Part shown: positions 8,363 to 13,226 of the stretch, in pieces | Numbering within the stretch: the stretch's first letter is position 1 | How the letters are laid out: every line of letters starts with the position of its first letter | Assembly (NCBI GenBank): GCA_019310195.1 | Contig: JAFDET010000049.1 | Span: forward strand, 1 to 13,226 | Direction of reading: 5' to 3' | Origin: Deltaproteobacteria bacterium | GTDB taxonomy: Bacteria > Myxococcota_A > UBA9160 > JAFDET01 | Length of the DNA: 13,226 bases | The notes under the pieces: generated by a model | The model's input: only the letters and a program-made list of their open reading frames with translations | Told to the model about the DNA's origin: nothing | Databases searched by the model: none | Made by a program: the position numbers and the translations under genes

Positions 8363-9625
8363 TCAGTCCCCCAGCAAGCCCTTGAAGAAGTAGAAGAAGA
8401 ATACCGACAAGAGCGCCCCTGTTGGAAGCGTAACGACCCACGACACGGCGATCGTCCCGACCACCCGTAGATCCAGGGCGCCGATGCCCCGGGCCAGCCC
8501 CACGCCCAGGACGGCCCCCACCAGAGTGTGCGTGGTGGAGACCGGGATGCCCAGCCGCGATGCGATGACGATGGTGAGGGCGGCGGCCAGCTCGGCGGAA
8601 AAGCCGCGGCTGGGCGTGAGCTCGGTGATCTTCTTGCCCACCGTCTCCATCACCCGATACCCGTACGTCGCCAGCCCCAGCACGATGCCCACGCCGCCCA
8701 CCGCCAGCATCCAGGGCGCCACCTCGGCCTTGCTCCCGGTCTCCTGGCTGACGACCTGGAAGATCGCCGCCAGGGGACCGATGGCGTTGGCCACGTCGTT
8801 GCTGCCGTGGGCGAAGGCCACCGCGCAGGCCGTGATGATCTGGAGCACCCCGAAGATCGCCTCGACGCGCCGGAAGTGGAAGTCGCGCTCGTCCTGCTCT
8901 ACACGGACCCGCTTCAGGATGAGGCGCCCAATCACTGCGCTCAGGGCTCCCAAAGCGGTCGCCACTCCCAAAGCACCGGGCAAGGCCAGGTTCAGCCACT
9001 CGACGTTCTTGAGGCCCTTGAAGACCGTGACCAACGTCAGGGTGAAGAACACCACGAAGATGAAGTAGGGACCCACCTGCCGCGCCCGCTCGATGGGTTT
9101 CTCCTGGTCGAGGATCGTGGTGCGCACGATCCGGAAGACCAGGAACGCGAGGGTCGCCGAGATGAGGGGCGAGGTGACCCAGGACGCGACGATCATCCCG
9201 ACCTTGCCCCACTCGACCGCATCCAGCCCGAGGCCCACGGCGCCGAAGCCCACGATGGCGCCAACGATCGAGTGGGTCGTGGACACGGGCCAGCCCGCGC
9301 GGCTGGCGATCAGCAGCCATGTGGCGGCAGCGGCCAGCGACGCCAGCATTCCATAGAGCAGTAGGTCCGGGCTCTGGGCGAAAACCGATGGGTCGAGGAT
9401 GCCCTTGCGGACCGTGTTGGTGACGTGTCCCCCGGCCAGGAAGGCGCCGCCGAACTCGAGCACGCCGGCCACCAGGATGGCGCCCCGGATCGTCAGCGCG
9501 CCCGAGCCCACGCTGGTGCCCATGGCGTTCGCCACATCGTTGGCGCCGATGGCCCAGGCCATGTACAGCGCCAGCCCACCGGCGATCAGCAGTACGAGAG
9601 GCGCGCCGGCGATGGCTTCGAACAT
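8363..9625 (-). CDS. pit: Inorganic phosphate transporter, Pit family
   Basis: Membrane carrier for phosphate, driven by H+ or Na+ in this family. The 420 residues form about ten hydrophobic segments with the family's inverted-repeat architecture. The signature appears twice, GANDVANAMGTSVGSGALT (27-45) and GSNDVANAIGP (274-284), and a second paired motif PVSTTH at 113-118 and 361-366. The charged loop around 236-255 separates the halves. It is complete and shorter than E. coli PitA (about 500 residues), as is common when a DUF47 partner is encoded. No strong Shine-Dalgarno sequence precedes the ATG. The 78-base upstream gap contains short AGAAT/ATTCT inverted repeats but no recognisable Pho box. 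It precedes the DUF47 gene by 1 base and follows the sulfatase-fold gene on the same strand. Confidence 0.95.
   Translation of the reverse strand: MFEAIAGAPLVLLIAGGLALYMAWAIGANDVANAMGTSVGSGALTIRGAILVAGVLEFGGAFLAGGHVTNTVRKGILDPSVFAQSPDLLLYGMLASLAAAATWLLIASRAGWPVSTTHSIVGAIVGFGAVGLGLDAVEWGKVGMIVASWVTSPLISATLAFLVFRIVRTTILDQEKPIERARQVGPYFIFVVFFTLTLVTVFKGLKNVEWLNLALPGALGVATALGALSAVIGRLILKRVRVEQDERDFHFRRVEAIFGVLQIITACAVAFAHGSNDVANAIGPLAAIFQVVSQETGSKAEVAPWMLAVGGVGIVLGLATYGYRVMETVGKKITELTPSRGFSAELAAALTIVIASRLGIPVSTTHTLVGAVLGVGLARGIGALDLRVVGTIAVSWVVTLPTGALLSVFFFYFFKGLLGD
8367..8372 (-). promoter_or_regulatory. Ribosome binding site of the DUF47 gene
   Basis: GGGGGA on the minus strand is 5 bases upstream of the ATG at 8361 and lies inside the last codons of the phosphate transporter gene. 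It supports the chosen start and direct co-translation with pit. Confidence 0.65.
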
Positions 9626-9633
9626 GGGCAGCG

Positions 9634-9660
9634 AGAATTCAGCACATTCTGGTGAAGAAT
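9634..9660. promoter_or_regulatory. Alternating AGAAT/ATTCT repeats upstream of pit
   Basis: On the plus strand AGAAT (9634-9638), ATTCT (9646-9650) and AGAAT (9656-9660) alternate, giving two overlapping 5-bp inverted repeats with 7- and 5-base centres. They lie 9 to 35 bases upstream of the pit ATG, in the 78-base gap after the sulfatase-fold gene. They could be an operator or alternative mRNA stems; arms this short may also be chance. Nothing else in 9626-9703 was recognised. Confidence 0.25.
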
Positions 9661-9703
9661 CCAGTGCCGATCGTCCGCCGAAGCTGCAAATCGGCGCCTC
9701 TGC

Positions 9704-11617
9704 CTAGCGGCTGGGAAGATCGAAACGCTCCGCAGGGCGGCCATCATCGAAGAAGAGATCCAGAACGCCGTCCCGAGCCCAGGCGTGATCCCGGGGCCTG
9801 GGCAGCGGTCGCCGGAACGGAGGGTAGTTGCCCAGGTAGATCTCTCGGTCCGCGGGGAGCGGCTCCAACAGGTTGGCGCCATCGCTGGGCCCCAGGTCCG
9901 CCGCCAGGGGCCCGCCATCCGCCAGGCCGACGATCGTGGGCAACAGATCCGCAAGCTGGACGACCTGGCCCGAGTTGGCCTCCAGGGCCTCGAGCGCCCC
10001 GGGTTCGAAGCGCTCGCGCACGGCCTCCGGGATGCGGACCAACAGCGGCACCCGCGTCTGCTCCGGATGCAGGCCGCCACCGTGGAAGGCCTTGCCGTTC
10101 TCGTAGAAGGCCTCGCCGTGATCCGAAGCCACGACGACGATCGTCGTATCGGCCAGGCCGGCCTCCTCGAGTTGGTCGAAGAAGCGACCGAGCAGGTGGT
10201 CCAGGTAGAGGATCGCGTTGTCGTACTCGTTGAGCAGCGGCTCCGGGTCCGTGCGCGAAAAACCGTAGGAGCTGGCCGGCTCGAAGCGTCGGAACGCTTC
10301 CGGATAGCAATAGACGAAGTGCGTGCACTCGAGCTCCCAGACGCCGAAGAAGGGACGCTCCTTCGCGCGGCCCTCCAACAGGCTCTGAAAGAGCTCGAGG
10401 GTCAGGCGGTCGTCGCGCTCCACCTGCAGATGATGAAAGCCCGCTCCCAGGAAAGCCTGCACGAAGCGATCCCAGAGTCCCGGCGTCGGGTGCTCGCGGA
10501 TCTCTGCGAGCTGCTCCTGCCCCAGATCCCGGTAGACGTCGAGGCCGGGCGTCTGCAGGTAGCGATCGAGCCCGTAGCCCGGGTAGCCCAGGGACAGCGT
10601 GACGAACGCCGTGTCGTAGCCGCGGACCTTGAGGTGATCCCAGATGAGCGGCGCCTCCACGAACTCGTCCATGGAGCGCCGCATGTCGAGCCCGCTCGAG
10701 AGAGAAACCAGCGAGAAGTAGCTGAACGTCGCGTTGGCCAGTGCGGCCGGGAAGCGCACCACGTCGGGCTGCGCCGCCCAGCGCTCCAGGTTGAGCGTCG
10801 TCTCCCGCTCGTAGCCGTAGACCGAAAGATGGTCCGCACGCACCGACTCCAGCAGGACGAGCACGATGTCGGGGGGCAGCTCGGCGGGCGGAGGAGCCGC
10901 GGGCGTGCGGGTGGCCTCCCGTCGCACCAGCCAGTCGGGTCCTGACCAGCCCTTGGCGCGGCCGCGGCCGCCCTTTTCCAGCGTGCGGACCAGGTTCTCG
11001 GCCAGGCTCTGGCCAGCCAGGTCGGGCGAGGGCATGCCCACGTAGGCGCGCAGCGGAGGGCTGAAGCACCACGCCGCCCACATCAGGGTCGCCAGGGCCA
11101 GCACGCCACCGTGGCCCGCCAGAGGGCGATAGACCGGCCGCCGGCTCCGCTCCAGGATCACCGCCAGCAGCGCCAGCAGCCCCAGCACGACGCCGGGCAC
11201 GAGCCATGCGGGGAGCGCGCCCAAGAGCCGCGCAGTCTCACCCGTGATCAGGTCCCAGTTCGCACGCATCAGGTTGAGCCGCTCGCCATCGATGAAGCGG
11301 CCGTAGAGGTAGTGGTGGAACTGCTGCACGCCGGGGAAGAAGAGCGCAACCAGCAGGACCGGGCCCGACACCAGCAGCGAGAAGCGCGTGCGCCGGTACA
11401 ACCAGCCGGCCAACGCGAAGAACAGGCTCCAGAAGCCGGCCGCCAAGACGAACGCCGCTGCCAGGCGCGGAGCGCTGCCGGGCCCGAGGGGATGCGGGTC
11501 CGCGGCCAGGAAGCACGCCAGCAGGGCCGCGGTCCACCACAGCGGTACCGAGCGAAGCCAGGCGCGGCCGAGGGATGTAGGCGGCGCGTGCCGCTGCTGC
11601 TCGGGCGCCGGAGGCAT
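9704..11617 (-). CDS. Membrane-anchored sulfatase-fold hydrolase/transferase
   Basis: Alkaline phosphatase superfamily enzyme with an N-terminal membrane domain, an architecture shared with lipoteichoic acid synthases and phosphoethanolamine or phosphoglycerol transferases; the substrate is unknown. The 637 residues begin with about five membrane helices (roughly 24-40, 52-74, 79-96, 135-154 and 171-187), then a linker and the catalytic domain from about 249. Metal-site motifs: ESVRADHLSVYGY (257-269), SDHGEAF (498-504) and the FHGGGLHPEQTRVPLLV segment (511-527). The position of the nucleophile carries NATFSYFS (295-302), with Thr/Ser and no C/S-x-P-S-R sulfatase signature, so a phospho-group transferase is at least as likely as a sulfatase. 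The frame is open to 11686, but the ATG at 11617 avoids overlap with the divergent channel; it has no good Shine-Dalgarno sequence. It may share a transcript with pit, 78 bases downstream. Confidence 0.85.
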   Translation of the reverse strand: MPPAPEQQRHAPPTSLGRAWLRSVPLWWTAALLACFLAADPHPLGPGSAPRLAAAFVLAAGFWSLFFALAGWLYRRTRFSLLVSGPVLLVALFFPGVQQFHHYLYGRFIDGERLNLMRANWDLITGETARLLGALPAWLVPGVVLGLLALLAVILERSRRPVYRPLAGHGGVLALATLMWAAWCFSPPLRAYVGMPSPDLAGQSLAENLVRTLEKGGRGRAKGWSGPDWLVRREATRTPAAPPPAELPPDIVLVLLESVRADHLSVYGYERETTLNLERWAAQPDVVRFPAALANATFSYFSLVSLSSGLDMRRSMDEFVEAPLIWDHLKVRGYDTAFVTLSLGYPGYGLDRYLQTPGLDVYRDLGQEQLAEIREHPTPGLWDRFVQAFLGAGFHHLQVERDDRLTLELFQSLLEGRAKERPFFGVWELECTHFVYCYPEAFRRFEPASSYGFSRTDPEPLLNEYDNAILYLDHLLGRFFDQLEEAGLADTTIVVVASDHGEAFYENGKAFHGGGLHPEQTRVPLLVRIPEAVRERFEPGALEALEANSGQVVQLADLLPTIVGLADGGPLAADLGPSDGANLLEPLPADREIYLGNYPPFRRPLPRPRDHAWARDGVLDLFFDDGRPAERFDLPSR

Positions 11618-11663
11618 GATCGGCGGCGACCATAACGCTGCCGAATCGCAGCGTCCAACGGCG

Positions 11664-11669
11664 TACAAT
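11664..11669 (+). promoter_or_regulatory. Candidate -10 element for leaderless channel transcript
   Basis: TACAAT, the best -10-like hexamer seen here, ends exactly 7 bases before the ATG at 11677. It overlaps the alternative in-frame ATG at 11668, which makes that upstream start unlikely if the promoter is real. No strong -35 hexamer or Shine-Dalgarno sequence is visible in the 50-base gap to the divergent sulfatase-fold gene. Confidence 0.45.
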
Positions 11670-11676
11670 GCCGCGC

Positions 11677-12509
11677 ATGCGAGCACCCTGGCGGGACTCT
11701 CTCTACAAGGTGATCTTCGAGGCGGAGACCCCGACCGGCAAGGCCTTCGACGTGGGCCTGCTGGTGGCGATCGTGGCCAGCGTGCTGGTGGTCATGCTCG
11801 ACAGCGTCGAGCCCCTCGACACGCAGCACCGTGCCCTCTTCGATGTCCTGGAGTGGTTCTTCACCGTGCTCTTCACCGTGGAGTACGGGCTGCGGCTGCT
11901 GTCAGCCCACTATCCGGGCCGCTACGCGCGCAGCTTCTTCGGAATCATCGACCTGGCCGCGGTACTGCCCAGCTATCTGGCGGTTCTCTTCCCGGGCGCC
12001 GCCTCGCTGCTGGTGATCCGCATCTTGCGCCTGCTGCGCATCTTCCGGGTCTTCAAGCTGGGCCGTTACCTGGGCGAGATGAACGTGCTGGCCACCGCCC
12101 TGCGCGGAAGCCGGCGCAAGGTGACGGTCTTCCTGGCACCCTGCTCTGCATCGTCGTGATCATGGGCGCGCTCATGTACCTGATCGAGGGCCCGGAGAAC
12201 GGCTTCACCAGCATCCCGGTCGCCATGTACTGGGCCATCGTCACCATGACCACCGTGGGCTACGGCGACATCGCGCCCCACACGGTGCCCGGGCAGATGC
12301 TGGCCGCCGCGCTCATGATCATCGGCTACTCGATCATCGCCGTGCCCACCGGCATCGTGACGGCCGAGATCGTCGAGGCCGCGCGGCGACCGCTCAACAC
12401 CCACACCTGCCCCAGCTGCTTCAGCGAGGGCCACTACAAGGGTGCGCGCTACTGCCGGGACTGCAGCGCCGAGTTCCCTCCGGACAAGACGTTGAGCGAC
12501 CAGTCGTAG
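11677..12509 (+). pseudogene. Voltage-gated potassium channel with zinc-ribbon tail, frameshifted
   Basis: Six-helix Kv-type ion channel. S1-S3 lie near residues 23-106. S4 has positive charges every third position (R115, R118, R121, R124, K127, R130). S5, the pore filter TMTTVGYGD and S6 follow, and then a C-terminal zinc ribbon with CPSC and CRDC pairs. The frame breaks at 12135-12136: the 5' part runs into a TGA at 12157-12159 after S4, while the homologous protein continues at once in another frame to the TAG at 12509. Adding one G to the GG there gives FLGTLLCIVV and a normal 277-residue channel. The downstream frame remains clean and conserved, so the break is either a sequencing/assembly error or a very recent mutation. 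The start could be 11677 or, in frame, 11668. The 3' end overlaps the convergent DUF547 gene by 61 bases. Confidence 0.88.
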
Positions 12510-13222
12510 TCGAACCAGATCAGCTTGGGCTTCGCGCCGGGCTCGAAGTCCAGGTAGGGCCGCACGAAGGCCACCACGCCCCCGGCCGCGCGAAAGTCCT
12601 GCTCGAACCAGTCGAAGATCTTGGAGAGCCGCAGCCGCCCGCCCTCGAGCCGCGCGCCCTTGCGGCGATCGGCCAGGAAGCTTCGCATCTGGTCGTCGAG
12701 CTGGGCATCCAGGCGGGCGGCGCTGAACGGCTCGCGGCGCAGCGAAGGGCACGACTGCGAGGCGCACACCATGGCGCCATGAATGCGCGGATCCCCCAAC
12801 GGGCGCAGGATCTGGTGCTCGATCTGGTGCAGCGTGACCGCGCGTCCGCCGACCCGACCGGCCGGGCGCTTCCAGACCGGACGCAGCAGCGAGCCCAGGT
12901 CGCGGATGCTCTTCTTGGGGCGCTCGCGGACCACCATCTCCACCACCAGGACGTTGTAGGCGTTGATCCAGAGAGCCATGCGGCCGTCGGCGTCCAGGCT
13001 CTCGGGCCGGCAGGACTCCAGACTGCTCAGGACCGGGGCCAGAGCCCGGGAGCGGCGCAGGCCTGCGTAGTCCACGCCCACCGCCGCCACCTCGGGGACG
13101 GGTGCCGTGTAGCGCTGCAGCACGCCGTTCCAGGCCGCCTCGTCGAAGCACGCCGCACGAACGGCGCCCGAGACCAGCAGCCCCAGCGCAACCCCGAAGA
13201 CCGCTGCGATTCCCCTGCGCAT
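12449..13222 (-). CDS. Secreted DUF547-domain protein
   Basis: Function unknown. A signal peptide is visible (twin Arg, hydrophobic core GIAAVFGVALGLLVSGAV, cleavage probably after A23 or A24), so the protein is exported. The DUF547 domain covers most of the rest, with ALWINAYNVLVVEMV (83-97), VGGRAVTLHQIEHQILRP (124-141), DPRIHGAMVCASQSCPSLR (144-162) and the end motif DYDWSLN (238-244). The last 13 residues after that motif are not typical of the family and are read opposite the end of the channel gene, with which it overlaps by 61 bases. The 257 residues make it complete. The ATG is only 4 bases from the window edge, so the ribosome binding site and promoter cannot be seen; the signal peptide supports this start. 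Confidence 0.9.
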   Translation of the reverse strand: MRRGIAAVFGVALGLLVSGAVRAACFDEAAWNGVLQRYTAPVPEVAAVGVDYAGLRRSRALAPVLSSLESCRPESLDADGRMALWINAYNVLVVEMVVRERPKKSIRDLGSLLRPVWKRPAGRVGGRAVTLHQIEHQILRPLGDPRIHGAMVCASQSCPSLRREPFSAARLDAQLDDQMRSFLADRRKGARLEGGRLRLSKIFDWFEQDFRAAGGVVAFVRPYLDFEPGAKPKLIWFDYDWSLNVLSGGNSALQSRQ

Positions 13223-13226
13223 GACT

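Noticed and set aside
8250..9320. 356-codon minus-strand open frame inside pit, out of frame
   Set aside because: Arg/Gly-rich shadow of the transporter reading frame without a recognisable domain.
11618..11686. Longer sulfatase-fold protein starting at 11686
   Set aside because: The extra 23 residues would overlap the channel start, add no conserved segment and read like non-coding sequence; the ATG at 11617 is preferred.
12125..12160. Programmed ribosomal frameshift in the channel gene
   Set aside because: There is no slippery heptamer, no adjacent stem or upstream Shine-Dalgarno-like stimulator, and channels of this family are not known to need one; a single-base error or mutation is simpler.
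11677..12509. Functional link between the channel and c-di-AMP made by CdaA (potassium homeostasis)
   Set aside because: c-di-AMP does control potassium transport in other bacteria, but this channel ends in a zinc ribbon without an RCK domain and the genes are 11 kb apart on different transcripts; no sequence evidence supports the link.

Overview
The window is GC-rich throughout, densely packed, and reads as ordinary chromosome. No rRNA, tRNA, CRISPR array, insertion sequence, phage or defence island was seen. The gene order tilS-ftsH-folP-cdaA on one strand is a block I associate with deltaproteobacteria in the old sense (Desulfobacterota, Myxococcota and neighbouring uncultured lineages), and the high GC fits. 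This assignment is inference; no marker gene in the window fixes the taxon.

Layout. Positions 1-3870 (minus strand) hold a tightly coupled run read right to left: tilS (tRNA-Ile lysidine synthetase), ftsH (membrane AAA+ zinc protease), folP (dihydropteroate synthase) and the first 46 codons of cdaA (diadenylate cyclase), which leaves the window at its left edge. tilS/ftsH and folP/cdaA join by 4-base start-stop overlaps, and ftsH/folP are 5 bases apart. Positions 3885-4034 (plus) hold a 49-codon ORF that may be the N-terminal stump of a larger gene. Positions 4113-6457 hold a divergent pair 26 bases apart: a two-domain MaoC/FAS1-like hotdog protein (minus) and an AMP-forming acyl-CoA ligase (plus), which together suggest acyl-CoA metabolism. 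Positions 6519-7696 (plus) hold a 50-codon ORF with a good ribosome binding site. It runs by a 1-base TAGTG overlap into an endonuclease/exonuclease/phosphatase-fold protein.

Positions 7693-11617 (minus) hold a membrane-anchored sulfatase-fold enzyme, then a Pit-family phosphate transporter and its usual DUF47/PhoU-like partner. The transporter and partner form an operon with a 1-base gap. Positions 11677-12509 (plus) hold a six-helix voltage-gated potassium channel with a C-terminal zinc ribbon, broken by a single-base frameshift near 12135. Positions 12449-13222 (minus) hold a secreted DUF547 protein whose 3' end overlaps the channel by 61 bases.

Most genes are housekeeping or common accessory families, and I see no convincing new multi-gene system. 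The points most worth a second look are: a recurring promoter geometry (a TANNNT-like hexamer ending 7 bases before the start codon) suggesting leaderless transcripts; the channel frameshift; a Tat-like motif at the wrong end of the phosphatase-fold protein; the split hotdog catalytic residues; and the two small ORFs that look like remnants of larger genes. The longest stretches without a gene are about 78 bases (4035-4112 and 9626-9703).
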